Source: a virus
DNA length: 58,669 nucleotides
Direction: 5' to 3' (one strand)
Virus record (IMG/VR): IMGVR_UViG_3300017917_003009
Span: 1-58,669 of that record
In this document: piece after piece, positions 8,901-17,874 of the stretch
How positions within the stretch are numbered: the stretch's first letter is position 1
Layout of the letters: each line of letters opens with the position of its first letter
Notes under the pieces: model-generated
Seen by the model: only the letters and a program-made list of their open reading frames with translations
Databases searched by the model: none
Told to the model about the DNA's origin: nothing
Made by a program: the position numbers and the translations under genes

Positions 8901-11900
8901 TGCTAATGTTGCTACAAGTGCATCATATGCTTTTAATGCTACAAGTGCTTCATTTGCATCAAGTGGTAATGGTACTTTTAGTGGATCATTTAGTGGTTCA
9001 TTTTCTGGTAATGGTGGCGGATTAACAAACATACCTGCTTCAGGTATTATTGGATTAAATTTATCTCAAATTGCCTCTGGTAGTGTAACTGCTTCTGTAG
9101 ATCCTAATGGATTTAAAGTAAATAGCAATGCTACTATTTCAGGCTCAACTCAAATAACTGGATCTTTAGGTGTAACCGGATCTGTTTCTATAACAGGAAG
9201 TGGTACAGTATTGTCTGCTAACATAGATACAATTGTATTTACTGGTTCATTTGCACAATCAGGATCTGTAGTTGTAAATGGTAATATTACTTCTACTGGT
9301 ACCATTACAGCTCAACAATTAAATGTCCAAACTATAACATCATCTGTTAGTTTTATAACAGGATCATCTAAGTTTGGATCAATAATTTCAAATACACATC
9401 AGTTTACTGGTAGTATTTTAGTTAGTGGATCTTTAGCTGTTAATGATTCTAATGTTATTTTAACAAACCAGACATCATCAATGTCTGTATTAAGTTCTTC
9501 GTTTGCATCAACTGCTTCATTTGCAGCTTTAGCTCAAACAGCATCGTTTGTTCAAAACGCTCAAACAGCATCATATGTTTTAAATGCTCAAACAGCTTCA
9601 TATGTAGCAAATGCTCAAACTGCCTCTTATGTATTGAATGCTGTAAGTGCTTCTTATGCATTAAATGCAGATTTATTTGATGGTAAAGACAGTACTACAT
9701 TTGCAACTACAGGTTCAAATACATTTATAGGCACTCAAACAGTAACTGGAAGTCTATTAACCTCAGGTTCAAATACATTAATAGGAAATACTATTTTAAA
9801 TGGTACTATTGGAATTACAGGTAATTCTACTTTAACCGGCTCATTCTTAGTATCTGGTTCTACTACTCAAATTGGTAATAATACTCTAACGGGTAATACT
9901 TCATTATCAGGTAGTATTACTATATCTGGTTCTTTAGGAACAACTACTCCATCTGTTAAAATATACGGTGATACACAACATAGTGGATATATTCGTTTTG
10001 ACCCTGTATCAACAAATATTGACACTTCAATATCAGCCTCTTACATTTATGTTTCTGGCTCTACAAATGACTTATATTTCTCTCAAAATGGTAAAGGGTA
10101 TTCTAATACAACTCGCTTACGTTGGTTAGAAGGTAACTTATATACTGGTCTGTTAAATGGAGGTTTAATTACAGTTACTACTGGATCAACTACATTTAAT
10201 TTAAGTTCAGGTAGTGGTATTATTGTAGATTTAGGAGCTTCTCTAAATGATAATCCTTATCCAACAATTAAGTATGTAAACTGGGATAATTTTACAAATC
10301 AACCTTTAACTTATTTAACTTCATCTATTCAAACATTTATTGGTATAGATGATAATGGAAGTTTATTCCAACAAAATACAGCATTTAATGATGGTCAATA
10401 CAATACTTTAATTACTATTGGTACTGTATTACACCAAAATAAATCTACTGTTAATGCTAGTATTACTTATCCAAATGTGGCTTATGGTTATAAGCAAAGA
10501 TCTTATGATTTTCTAAAAGCATTTGGACCATTAAAACTATCAGGGTTAACTATTAATACTAGTAGTTCTTTAGGATTAACAGTAGGAAGTGGTACAGCAT
10601 TTTCTGATGGTAGAAACTATCAAGTAGATCCAAATAACCCATCTTACATTACTGATCCAGGAACTTCAGTTTCTAAAATCTTTAGATATTGGCAGAGTGG
10701 ATCTGAATTTGTACAAGATACAAATGCTGGTACTGGTTACACTACTATTGATCCTACTCAATATAATAATGGTACAGCTTTAGTATCTGTATCCCCATCA
10801 ACACCTTGGACTAACCAAAGAGTATTCTGGTATCCAAACAGTGCTACTAAAGGTATTGTTGTTTACTACGGTAAAGGCCAATATGCTTCAAGCACAGAAG
10901 CCCTTGCAAACTTAACTACAGAAACTTTCTTAGAAGTTGAAAATACTAAACAAAATGCTGTTTATTTAGGTTCAATTACTATTAGATATAATGGAGTGTT
11001 TACAACACCAACAGATTATATTATTTCCCCAGCAGGTATCTTTAGAAGTATTGGTGGTAGTGGAGGTGGAGGTAGTGTAGTAACTACTCGTTTAGTAGAT
11101 TTATCTGATGTATCAGCACTAAGTGCTGCAAGCGGTCAAGCATTAGTTTATGATTCTACTACTAGCAAGTGGGAAAACAAATCATTTATTAGTGCTTCTA
11201 TTAGTGGAAATGCTGCAACAGCTACAACAGCATCATTTGCAGTTACAGCATCATATGTTAGTCCTTTTACAGAAATTATCAGTTCATCATTTGCTACAAC
11301 AGCATCATATGCCTCAACTGTTGATTACAATAATACTGTAATAACATCATCATTTGCGATTACAGCTTCTTATGTTAGCCCTGAAACTGAAATTTATACG
11401 TCATCATTTGCGATTACGGCTTCATATGTTAGTCCTAATACTCAAATTTTTACATCATCATTTGCGATTACAGCTTCATATGCTTCAACTGTTGATTATA
11501 ATAATACTGTAGCAACAGCATCGTTTGCTTCAACAGCATCCTATGTAAGTCCATTCACAGAAATTTATACATCTTCGTTTGCAGTTACAGCATCGTATGT
11601 AAGTCCATTCACAGAAATTTATACATCTTCGTTTGCAGTTACAGCATCGTATGCCTCAACTGTTGACTATAATAATACTGTAGCAACGGCATCATTTGCT
11701 ACAACAGCATCATATGTTAGTCCTAATACTCAAATTTTTACATCATCATTTGCGATTACAGCTTCATATGCTTCAACTGTTGGTTTTAACAATACTGTAA
11801 TATCATCATCAAACGCTATAACAGCTTCATACGCTGTTGGTGCTACAACAGCATCTTATGCTTTAACATCATCAAATATAGAAGGTGGAGCTGCAAATTA

Positions 11901-12945
11901 TCTTCCTTTATGGCTCAGCAATACAAGATTAACTAGCAGTATTGCATACCAAAATGCTACTGGAATTGGTATTAATGATATTTCTCCAACACATAAATTA
12001 CAAGTAAGTGGAGATGCGTTTGTATATAACAGCAACAGTACTTTAAACTCAACTAAATATGCTTTCTTACCTGCTCTTAATGTTACAACAACAGGTACTG
12101 AAACAAACCAATGGGCAAATGTTAGTACTTATGGTTCACTAGGATTTTCAGCAACATCATCAACATTTACTCCATTAGACAAATCATTTTTAAGTGCATT
12201 TCTTGGTAATGTTATTAAGAGTGGAGCTGGAAGTGTTTCTGGTAAAATGTCTTCATACGCTGCTGCCTCTAATTTCTCAGGTACTGGTAATGTAACAACA
12301 GTAGCAGGCTTTAGAGCTTATGCTCCTCTTCAATCATTTGCTCAACCAACATTTACTGGTACTGTAACAAACTATATTGGTTTATTAGTAGATGATATTA
12401 ATGGAACTACAGATATTGGTTCTCAAATCACTAATAGATATGGTATTTACCAATCAGGTTCTCTAGATAAAAACTACTTTGCAGGAGCAACAACATTCGA
12501 TGGTGGAATTACAGGATCTTTACTTGGAACTGCAACAACAGCTTCGTATGTTCTAAATGCTGTTTCTGCTTCAAACGCTGCAACTGCATCATATTCACAA
12601 AACTTAACAGTAGGAAGTACATTAGTTATTGATCAAACATTAACTGATTATGCTACAGTAGCATCATCAATTGCTGGATCAAATAATGTGTTTACTCAAA
12701 ATACAGGCTCTTATACATCAGCATTCTTTAAATACACTGTATCAAACAGTGGAAATACAAGAGCGGGTGAAGTAATAGCAACTTGGAATGGTACTACAAC
12801 AGAATTTACTGATTTCTCAACAGTAGATATAGGCAATACTACAGCAGTAACTGCCTCAATATCAATAGTATCAGGACAAGTACAATTCAACGTTCAAACT
12901 AACAGTTCAGGATGGAGAATTAAATCATTAGCAACATTCATGTAA
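5920..12945 (+). CDS. Giant repeat-rich tail fibre
   Basis: 2341 aa. Residues 6-45 (LKRSAVPGQVPTTSQLELG and on through NTRDGKAFF) are the common N-terminal motif of phage fibre proteins that attach to the virion. The rest is low complexity: TASYA-type repeats, SGS/TGS beta modules, a 25-residue repeat around SFDTRILNNSSSI (bases about 7690-8080), and 18-residue repeats in 11220-11870. Three copies of an ITAQT..ITSS..F.TGSTKFG..HQFTGS module are present; a fourth is in the collagen-like fibre. Residues about 1400-1690 are more complex and may be a folded domain. No S74 chaperone is seen at its C-terminus. Leader AGGA lies 13 bases before the start. Confidence 0.88.
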   Translation: MAVNIKLKRSAVPGQVPTTSQLELGELALNTRDGKAFFKRDDGTTQSIIELASTSGSSVASASYALYAANAGSASNAANAISASYALTASYAFNSTSASYSLIATSASNAATASSADNFLVRGTLTAQTIVAQYITSSTSFITGSTKFGTLSSNTHQFTGSVSVSGSLEVNNSNVILENQTSSMYVGTASLAIQAIQSNLANTASHAIFAESASQALTASYAGNYTLLSTFNSFSQSYNTGSFTGSFTGSLFGTASHTLFAEFTPYALTASYASTASYVKNAQSASHAGDYTLTSSFQSFTQSYYADSASVSTRVSSLEAFSSSLDATFATDAQLNFSSSVLSGSIAALSSSYLADSASFNTRINNNSSSIVLLSGSYLASSASFDTRILNNNSSITLLSSSFLNTSSSLNTRVSNLETFSSSLDATFATDAQLNFSSSVLSGSIASLSASFLSVSASNSTRISNLETFSSSLDTIFATDADLNALSASFKSYTSSINSWTGSSTSQFGGTASYAINATSASYAATASSADDFLVRGTLTAQTIIAQTITSSVSFITGSTKFGTLLANIHQFTGSVNVTGSLSVNGVDYINLSSSFDTRILNNSSSIALLSGSYLDSSSSFDTRILNNSSSIGLLSSSYLASSASFDTRILNNSSSIALLSGSYLASSASFDTRILANSSSIASLSSSYLASSASFDTRISNNNSNIILLSGSFLSVSASNSTRISNLESFSSSLDATYATDAQLNAATASLSGSISALSSSFLSFSSSFSTGSFTGSFNGTFSGSLNNLQGTARHIPFFSSSQVLDDSSIYQVGTESVAINQNAVTTAAPEALYVWQPSTSSFNVISGKGNLDNYLQLNIQNTNQGPTASSDIVATANNGNETTNYIDMGINSENFSGFLGGPNDAYIYSTGNEFHIGNATAGKHLGFFVGGGNVDTDNKFALYPTNQHQMTGSLDVSGSVKAFNFTGSLLGNVTGSLFGTASWALNSITASYANVATSASYAFNATSASFASSGNGTFSGSFSGSFSGNGGGLTNIPASGIIGLNLSQIASGSVTASVDPNGFKVNSNATISGSTQITGSLGVTGSVSITGSGTVLSANIDTIVFTGSFAQSGSVVVNGNITSTGTITAQQLNVQTITSSVSFITGSSKFGSIISNTHQFTGSILVSGSLAVNDSNVILTNQTSSMSVLSSSFASTASFAALAQTASFVQNAQTASYVLNAQTASYVANAQTASYVLNAVSASYALNADLFDGKDSTTFATTGSNTFIGTQTVTGSLLTSGSNTLIGNTILNGTIGITGNSTLTGSFLVSGSTTQIGNNTLTGNTSLSGSITISGSLGTTTPSVKIYGDTQHSGYIRFDPVSTNIDTSISASYIYVSGSTNDLYFSQNGKGYSNTTRLRWLEGNLYTGLLNGGLITVTTGSTTFNLSSGSGIIVDLGASLNDNPYPTIKYVNWDNFTNQPLTYLTSSIQTFIGIDDNGSLFQQNTAFNDGQYNTLITIGTVLHQNKSTVNASITYPNVAYGYKQRSYDFLKAFGPLKLSGLTINTSSSLGLTVGSGTAFSDGRNYQVDPNNPSYITDPGTSVSKIFRYWQSGSEFVQDTNAGTGYTTIDPTQYNNGTALVSVSPSTPWTNQRVFWYPNSATKGIVVYYGKGQYASSTEALANLTTETFLEVENTKQNAVYLGSITIRYNGVFTTPTDYIISPAGIFRSIGGSGGGGSVVTTRLVDLSDVSALSAASGQALVYDSTTSKWENKSFISASISGNAATATTASFAVTASYVSPFTEIISSSFATTASYASTVDYNNTVITSSFAITASYVSPETEIYTSSFAITASYVSPNTQIFTSSFAITASYASTVDYNNTVATASFASTASYVSPFTEIYTSSFAVTASYVSPFTEIYTSSFAVTASYASTVDYNNTVATASFATTASYVSPNTQIFTSSFAITASYASTVGFNNTVISSSNAITASYAVGATTASYALTSSNIEGGAANYLPLWLSNTRLTSSIAYQNATGIGINDISPTHKLQVSGDAFVYNSNSTLNSTKYAFLPALNVTTTGTETNQWANVSTYGSLGFSATSSTFTPLDKSFLSAFLGNVIKSGAGSVSGKMSSYAAASNFSGTGNVTTVAGFRAYAPLQSFAQPTFTGTVTNYIGLLVDDINGTTDIGSQITNRYGIYQSGSLDKNYFAGATTFDGGITGSLLGTATTASYVLNAVSASNAATASYSQNLTVGSTLVIDQTLTDYATVASSIAGSNNVFTQNTGSYTSAFFKYTVSNSGNTRAGEVIATWNGTTTEFTDFSTVDIGNTTAVTASISIVSGQVQFNVQTNSSGWRIKSLATFM
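6280..6430 (+). repeat. Shared fibre module, copy 1
   Basis: Encodes LTAQTIVAQYITSS, then a FITGSTKFG segment and [13 protein letters not shown]. Related copies are at about 7521-7665, 9301-9440 and, in a different gene, 17989-18130. Similar modules in separate fibres give homology for recombination. Confidence 0.7.
7690..8080 (+). repeat. 75-bp tandem repeats in the long fibre
   Basis: About five consecutive 25-codon units centred on SFDTRILNNSSSI followed by LLSGSYLASS. The units are diverged at the DNA level, so they are old. The Leu/Ile spacing suggests a trimeric coiled coil or beta-helix shaft. Confidence 0.8.
11423..11782 (+). repeat. Identical 72-bp direct repeats in the long fibre, 288 bp apart
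   Basis: Bases 11423-11494 and 11711-11782 read identically. The offset of 288 bases is 96 codons, so recombination between them would delete or duplicate 96 residues in frame. They lie in a block of TASYVSP and TASYASTVDYNNT repeats. Confidence 0.85.
11545..11652 (+). repeat. Perfect 54-bp tandem duplication in the long fibre
   Basis: 11545-11598 and 11599-11652 are identical, each encoding 18 residues around VSPFTEIYTSSFAVTASY. The lack of any difference marks this as a recent event, unlike the older repeats around it. Confidence 0.88.
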
Positions 12946-12959
12946 TAAAAATAAAAATT

Positions 12960-13136
12960 ATGTATATAGTACAAATGCAATTCATTCCAGGAAATGATCA
13001 AATTTGGGTAGAAAAATTAAACCCAAATGACCCTGTTTATCAGTATGATAATGAAGCTGAAGCGCAAGCAAAGGCAACTGAATTACAAAATGCAGATGAA
13101 ACTGGTAGAAAATATCGTGTTACTCAATTAAACTAA
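12960..13136 (+). CDS. Small conserved-looking phage protein (58 aa)
   Basis: An ATG at 12960 opens a 58-codon frame ending at TAA 13134-13136. It starts MYIVQMQFIPG and contains a NEAEAQAKATELQNADETG helix followed by KYRVTQL. I recall similar short proteins with this AEAQAKA..L..AD.TGR.YRV pattern beside fibre genes in T4-like phages, with no known function. It fills the gap between the long fibre and the fibrinogen-like gene, and its composition is clearly coding (no low complexity, balanced residues). Confidence 0.7.
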   Translation: MYIVQMQFIPGNDQIWVEKLNPNDPVYQYDNEAEAQAKATELQNADETGRKYRVTQLN

Positions 13137-13147
13137 TTAATTAAGTT

Positions 13148-13867
13148 ATGGCTCAAAGATATGGCCCTGTTTATACCAGTGTATCTCAAATCACTGGACC
13201 CTCAGGATGGTATAATATAAGAATAAATGGGGATAATGTTCCTGTTTATGTAGACCAAAGTTATAGTGGTGGGGGATGGGTATGTGTTTTAGCTAATAAT
13301 AATAGTACTGGAGGTATGAACAACCTAACCTATAATGATGCTGTAAATGCAGTTAATTATAGGTATAGTGGTACTGCTGTTTCTTCTCTTCCAATAAGTA
13401 ATCTTGGAAGTTTAACAAATTTAAATGTGTGGGTTGGATTAAAATATTGGCCTTATTTATCTGGAAGATTAACTTCTAATAAAATGACAATAGTACAATT
13501 TGTATCATCAACTAAAGGTACTGCTTTAAGTAATACCGGAGCTCACACAAAAAGATATAGATGGTCATCCAGTTATTTTAATGGATCTTATGCCTTCAAC
13601 AGTGTTGCTGCTATAAGTGATGAAACAGGAACTGGATCTCCAGGAATGTATAATTACCATGCTGCAAACGGTTTTAGTTTAACAACATACGATTTAGATC
13701 AAGATCAAAATAGCGGAAATTGTGCCACTTACTATAATAATAATCCTTGGTGGTATGGATCATGTTGGTCAGGAAACTATTTTGCTGGTGGGGGGTATGC
13801 TGACTATCCATATTGGGATAGTTCCGGAGGGGATTACCACAATTTTGGGGCTGTTTATATAAAATAA
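13148..13867 (+). CDS. Fibrinogen C-terminal-like adhesin
   Basis: 239 aa. The pattern GGGWVCVLANN near residue 42, many aromatic residues, and the C-terminal series NNPWWYGSCWSGNYFAGG ending in a YHNFGAVYIK strand resemble fibrinogen-related globular domains (GGW.., WW..C...NLNG). Such domains bind carbohydrates or acetylated sugars in animals and occur in some phage fibres. Two Cys, in the NCATYY and GSCWSG segments, could form the usual C-terminal disulfide. There is no collagen stem, so it may assemble on the fibre made by a neighbour. Receptor binding is inference. Confidence 0.6.
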   Translation: MAQRYGPVYTSVSQITGPSGWYNIRINGDNVPVYVDQSYSGGGWVCVLANNNSTGGMNNLTYNDAVNAVNYRYSGTAVSSLPISNLGSLTNLNVWVGLKYWPYLSGRLTSNKMTIVQFVSSTKGTALSNTGAHTKRYRWSSSYFNGSYAFNSVAAISDETGTGSPGMYNYHAANGFSLTTYDLDQDQNSGNCATYYNNNPWWYGSCWSGNYFAGGGYADYPYWDSSGGDYHNFGAVYIK

Positions 13868-13878
13868 AAAACAAATTT

Positions 13879-14100
13879 ATGCCAGGAAATACTCAAATAA
13901 AACCAATGAAGTTAACATTTTCTAGAAATGGAGATACATGGGATAAAATTATAACTGATATAGAAGGAAATATAATATTTGAACAAAGAGGATTAATTCT
14001 TTTAGAAGAACATATTACTGAAGAATATTTTAATAATTGGGAAAATCAAATGAAAGGATTACCTATTTTTAACATTACTGAAACCGAAAGATTTATATAA
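13879..14100 (+). CDS. Small protein between adhesin genes, unknown
   Basis: 73 aa, starting MPGNTQIKPMKLTFSRNGD, with an acidic LLEEHITEEYFNNWENQMKG helix. Size and position between two adhesin genes fit a fibre-associated or assembly factor, but no family is recognised. It lies 11 bases after the fibrinogen-like gene and two bases before the first LamG gene. Confidence 0.6.
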   Translation: MPGNTQIKPMKLTFSRNGDTWDKIITDIEGNIIFEQRGLILLEEHITEEYFNNWENQMKGLPIFNITETERFI

Positions 14101-14102
14101 TT

Positions 14103-15908
14103 ATGTCATTTTCATCAGGCCCAAATACAATTAATGATTCTTCAATAGTTCTTCATGTTGATGGTGCCGACATCAATTCATATAAGGGTCAACCCGGTAC
14201 TAATATAACAACAGGAAATAATTTACGTTGGACTGGAGATAATACTTCTATTTATAGTAATGGTAAATTATTTAAAAGTTTTGGGTATAGTGAAAGAGCT
14301 TATATTCCCACAATAGGAAATGTATCTGTAAACTCAATGATTATATACAATGTATATAGTGGGTATGGAACTGATGGAAACTTTAACTGCTGCCCTTCAC
14401 TTTTTGGTTATGGAGACGGCCGCACTGTTTCCCCAAATACAACATACTCTTACCAAATAATATACAGATGTGATTCAGGATATACCCACCCAAACTATAT
14501 GTATCATTATGAATATACAAGTGGGGGAAGTTATCTTACAGAATATGGAGTACATGATAATAGTTTAAGAACGTATTTAGGAGAGGGATGGTATCATGCC
14601 TGGAATACCTTTGTAACTAATGCCTCTGCTGGATATATCAACACTGGACTATGGTATTATAACTACAACACAACTGATAAAGTATCAGTAGCTGCTATTA
14701 GTATTGCTGCCGGGTCAACAATAAGACCACCTCAACAATTAATAAGTTCTAATACAACTAGAAGTAATACTGAAGGTTTATTAGATATAAGTGGTAGGGG
14801 AAATAGTGTAAGTTTATCAAATGTATCCTTTGATTCAAATGGTCAAGTAACATTTGATGGAACTGATGATTATATAAGTATAGATAATTCATCTGCATTG
14901 CAAGTTGGAGATGTATTTACTATAAGTGCTTGGGTTTATCCAACTAACTTAAACTCTAGACAAGGAGTCTTTACTACAAGAAGAAATAATACAACAGGTT
15001 GTTGGCAAATTGAAGTTGGAACCGCTAGTGGAGGAATAAATAGAGTTGCTGTAACTGGAATTGGAACCTGGATTTTTGAAACACCAGATAATGTAATAAG
15101 CCCAAATACTTGGACTAATATATGTTTTGTAAAAACTAGTAATGCAATACAAGGAGGAATACTTTATGTAAACGGAGTTGCAATTACTCCACAAGTTACA
15201 ACAGCATATAACATAGCAAATAATTCAGATCCTAAAGTTATAGGGGCCGGAACCTCTCTAGGCTCACCATTCCCAGGAAGAATAGCAAATGTAGTTTTAT
15301 ATAACCGAGTTTTAACACCAACAGAAGTAGCAAATAACTATATAGAATATAGAGGGCGTTTTGGTGCACCTATTTACACTTATAGTGAAGGAAATAATGC
15401 TTCTTCATATGTGAGTAATTGGAATAATTCTACAACATATACAATGGCTGACTTTGGTGGAATACCGAATGTAAATGCTCATGGTTTTTCTTCTGGTCCT
15501 GTTACATTTACATTAACCTTAAATAATTTACCTCCTCATACAAGAATTAGATACAAAGTACTTTGGCATTTAGTTGACTCATTAGATAATGAAACTAACC
15601 AATTATTTATAATGAATTCAAGTGGTGGAGAAACAGAAATATTAAGATTTACTAAACAATACAATCTAGTACCTAATATTAGTGTAGCAGCATCCCCCGG
15701 TACTTATACATGGGCAGGAGCTAAATCATATACTTATAGACCATGGGCTGGTGGTGCTTATGGACAAGATGGGTATATTATAGTAGACAGTGGGTTAGTT
15801 AATCATACATCAACTACATTTACTGCTCGTCATGTGATGGGAGCTGATCAAGCTCAAGCAGATGAAGCAGAATATCTATCACATGTATTAGTAGAATTAT
15901 ATAATTAA
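14103..15908 (+). CDS. LamG-domain fibre/adhesin 1
   Basis: 601 aa. The N-terminus carries a D..D..SYKGQPGTN segment shared with the next LamG protein. Residues about 245-415 form a concanavalin A-like LamG domain: VTFDGTDDYISI, FTISAWVYP, GILYVNGVAI and an RIANVVLYNRVLTPTEV end strand. Residues 420-601 form a second beta domain (FTLTLNNLPPHTRIRYKVL and on) that resembles a carbohydrate-binding jelly-roll. The protein is probably a virion adhesin recognising surface polysaccharide. It shares plan and position with the following gene, so the pair arose by duplication. Confidence 0.75.
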   Translation: MSFSSGPNTINDSSIVLHVDGADINSYKGQPGTNITTGNNLRWTGDNTSIYSNGKLFKSFGYSERAYIPTIGNVSVNSMIIYNVYSGYGTDGNFNCCPSLFGYGDGRTVSPNTTYSYQIIYRCDSGYTHPNYMYHYEYTSGGSYLTEYGVHDNSLRTYLGEGWYHAWNTFVTNASAGYINTGLWYYNYNTTDKVSVAAISIAAGSTIRPPQQLISSNTTRSNTEGLLDISGRGNSVSLSNVSFDSNGQVTFDGTDDYISIDNSSALQVGDVFTISAWVYPTNLNSRQGVFTTRRNNTTGCWQIEVGTASGGINRVAVTGIGTWIFETPDNVISPNTWTNICFVKTSNAIQGGILYVNGVAITPQVTTAYNIANNSDPKVIGAGTSLGSPFPGRIANVVLYNRVLTPTEVANNYIEYRGRFGAPIYTYSEGNNASSYVSNWNNSTTYTMADFGGIPNVNAHGFSSGPVTFTLTLNNLPPHTRIRYKVLWHLVDSLDNETNQLFIMNSSGGETEILRFTKQYNLVPNISVAASPGTYTWAGAKSYTYRPWAGGAYGQDGYIIVDSGLVNHTSTTFTARHVMGADQAQADEAEYLSHVLVELYN

Positions 15909-15917
15909 TTTATTATA

Positions 15918-17480
15918 ATGGCAATAGGAACAGGATATAGTAAAGTAACAACAAATGGATTAATATTTGCCTACGATACAGGCGATATAGTTAATGGTTA
16001 TAAAGGAGAACCAACCACAAATTTACTACCAAGTGCACCAACAAACGCACTACCAACTTATGGAAATGGTTGGGGAACCTACAATACAAATCAATATTGT
16101 GGAAATAACGGATGTGCTGTTTATTGGACTATTCCATCAATTGCTAGTGTTTCTAATAACATCGTTACTACAACATCTGCTCACCAAATAAGAACTTATG
16201 ATGTTATTAACCCCGAAACAACAGGAGGTGGTGTAACAGCGGGTACACAATATTTTGCAAAGAAAATATCTGATACACAGTTTTCTTTACATGCTTATAA
16301 CGGATCACAAGATGGATCTCAAGGATATACTAACCTATCTACAGGACTTCCAGTAGTGTGGGATAGTGTAGCAAATGATACAAGAATATCAGTTAATGCT
16401 TCTAGTTTCCCTACTAAATGGTTTGGAAATCCACACCAACCAAATTCAGGTTTAGTAAAAGAAATTATACCTAATGGGTATACTGATTTTAATACTGGGC
16501 AAAAAACAGATTGCATAAGATTAAAATGGATTAGACCTGATGGAGTAACAGATGGAATGGCATATGGTGTAGACCCTTTTGTAACAATTGGATCCCCAGT
16601 AACTGTTTCTTTTTATGCTAGAGCAGTTACACCAAGTGCAGTAGGTCAATCTATAAGTTATCAAAACTATAACTATGGGGGGCCTGGAGGAGCAAGTGGA
16701 TTTAGTTTTGGTGTTAGTTGGGGAGCTGTAGGAGAATGGGTTAGAAATAGTTATACAATCACACCAACCCATAATTATTTAATTTCATATTGGTTCCCAA
16801 GTACTGGAAATATGATGGTTGATATAGCAAATATCCAAATAGAACAAAAACCCCGTATTACTCCATTTACAACAGGAACACGTTCTAATACCCAATCTTT
16901 ATATAATTTAAATAATAATACTGGTTTAGATTTATCAGAAGTATCTTATAATTCAAGTGCTCAAATAACCTTCGATGGATCAAATGATTTCATACCTTTA
17001 GATCCAAGCATTTTCCCTTCATCTCTGGTAACAATTGAATTTATTATTAATAATACAGCATCTGGAAATAATACATCAATAATTTCTGGAGGTGCTGGAG
17101 GTAATCAAGATTTAAATATTCATTTGCCTTGGGGTGATACAAATGTTTATTGGGATTATGGAAGACCATTTAATAGAATAAACAAAGCTACCACAAGTGC
17201 TGAACGTTTAGGTACCCATCATTGGGCGTTTACTAAAAACTCATCCACAGGAATAATGAATATATATTTAGATGGAAATTTATGGCATACTGGAGGTGGA
17301 CTAACATCAACTTTACCTTCAATGTCAGTAGCAGCTATAGGTAGATACAATATTGGTAATGGTGGGTTATATTACTACTCAGGAACAGCACCTGTAGCTA
17401 AAATATATAACCGTGAATTATCAGCAGGGGAAATACGCGATAATTACAACCATTACAAAACACGTTTTAATTTATCATAA
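15918..17480 (+). CDS. LamG-domain fibre/adhesin 2
   Basis: 520 aa. The N-terminus (YDTGDIVNGYKGEPTTN) parallels the preceding LamG protein. The central region (about 100-340) includes a strand-rich domain with QNYNYGGPGGASGFSFG, like a carbohydrate-binding module. Residues about 345-520 are LamG: ITFDGSNDFIPL, THHWAFTKNSSTGIMNIYL and an APVAKIYNRELSAGEI end. It lacks the extra C-terminal domain of its paralogue. A polysaccharide-binding virion protein is the likely role. Confidence 0.75.
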   Translation: MAIGTGYSKVTTNGLIFAYDTGDIVNGYKGEPTTNLLPSAPTNALPTYGNGWGTYNTNQYCGNNGCAVYWTIPSIASVSNNIVTTTSAHQIRTYDVINPETTGGGVTAGTQYFAKKISDTQFSLHAYNGSQDGSQGYTNLSTGLPVVWDSVANDTRISVNASSFPTKWFGNPHQPNSGLVKEIIPNGYTDFNTGQKTDCIRLKWIRPDGVTDGMAYGVDPFVTIGSPVTVSFYARAVTPSAVGQSISYQNYNYGGPGGASGFSFGVSWGAVGEWVRNSYTITPTHNYLISYWFPSTGNMMVDIANIQIEQKPRITPFTTGTRSNTQSLYNLNNNTGLDLSEVSYNSSAQITFDGSNDFIPLDPSIFPSSLVTIEFIINNTASGNNTSIISGGAGGNQDLNIHLPWGDTNVYWDYGRPFNRINKATTSAERLGTHHWAFTKNSSTGIMNIYLDGNLWHTGGGLTSTLPSMSVAAIGRYNIGNGGLYYYSGTAPVAKIYNRELSAGEIRDNYNHYKTRFNLS

Positions 17481-17481
17481 T

Positions 17482-17826
17482 ATGGAAACACAATTCCCAA
17501 ATAGACGTTGGTTAGTAATACCAACCACATTAACAGGATCGATTGATTTTAATCAAGTATTAGAACATTCAACAGGATCTTTACGCCTAAGTATAGATGG
17601 TACTCAAACCTTCGTTAAATACGAAGTAGCAGAAGTAACAGAAAGCTACACTATTAACTTCATGAATGCCGAAACAAATGAATCGGGAAGCTATACAGTA
17701 GAAGCTGGCGTATATGGCCGCCCATCAATATATTCACCAGAATATCCTGAATATAATCATGAAGAGATATTAGCTTTATTATCAACTGAAGCATGGACTA
17801 TCCCAATAGATACCATGATCCCATAA
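17482..17826 (+). CDS. Small protein, unknown, in adhesin cluster
   Basis: 114 aa from the ATG at 17482, one base after the preceding stop. An upstream in-frame ATG at 17413 lies inside the LamG gene and is less likely. The protein has a FPNRRWLVIPTTL start, beta-rich middle and acidic C-terminus. It may be a fibre accessory protein; no family recognised. Confidence 0.65.
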   Translation: METQFPNRRWLVIPTTLTGSIDFNQVLEHSTGSLRLSIDGTQTFVKYEVAEVTESYTINFMNAETNESGSYTVEAGVYGRPSIYSPEYPEYNHEEILALLSTEAWTIPIDTMIP

Positions 17827-17834
17827 TATTTATA
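17827..17834 (+). promoter_or_regulatory. TATTTATA motif before the collagen-like fibre
   Basis: The motif directly follows a stop codon (TAATATTTATA). The fibre start at 17875 is 40 bases downstream. A 6-bp hairpin (17846-17851 with 17862-17867) and an AAGGA ribosome-binding sequence at 17864-17868 lie between; the hairpin would pair part of that AAGGA. Confidence 0.5.
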
Positions 17835-17874
17835 CTAAACCCCCACCTTAGGGAAAGTGATCTAAGGACGTAAT

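Noticed and set aside
17413-17481. Upstream start for the 114-aa protein
   Set aside because: It lies inside the LamG gene; the ATG at 17482 directly after the stop is the simpler start.
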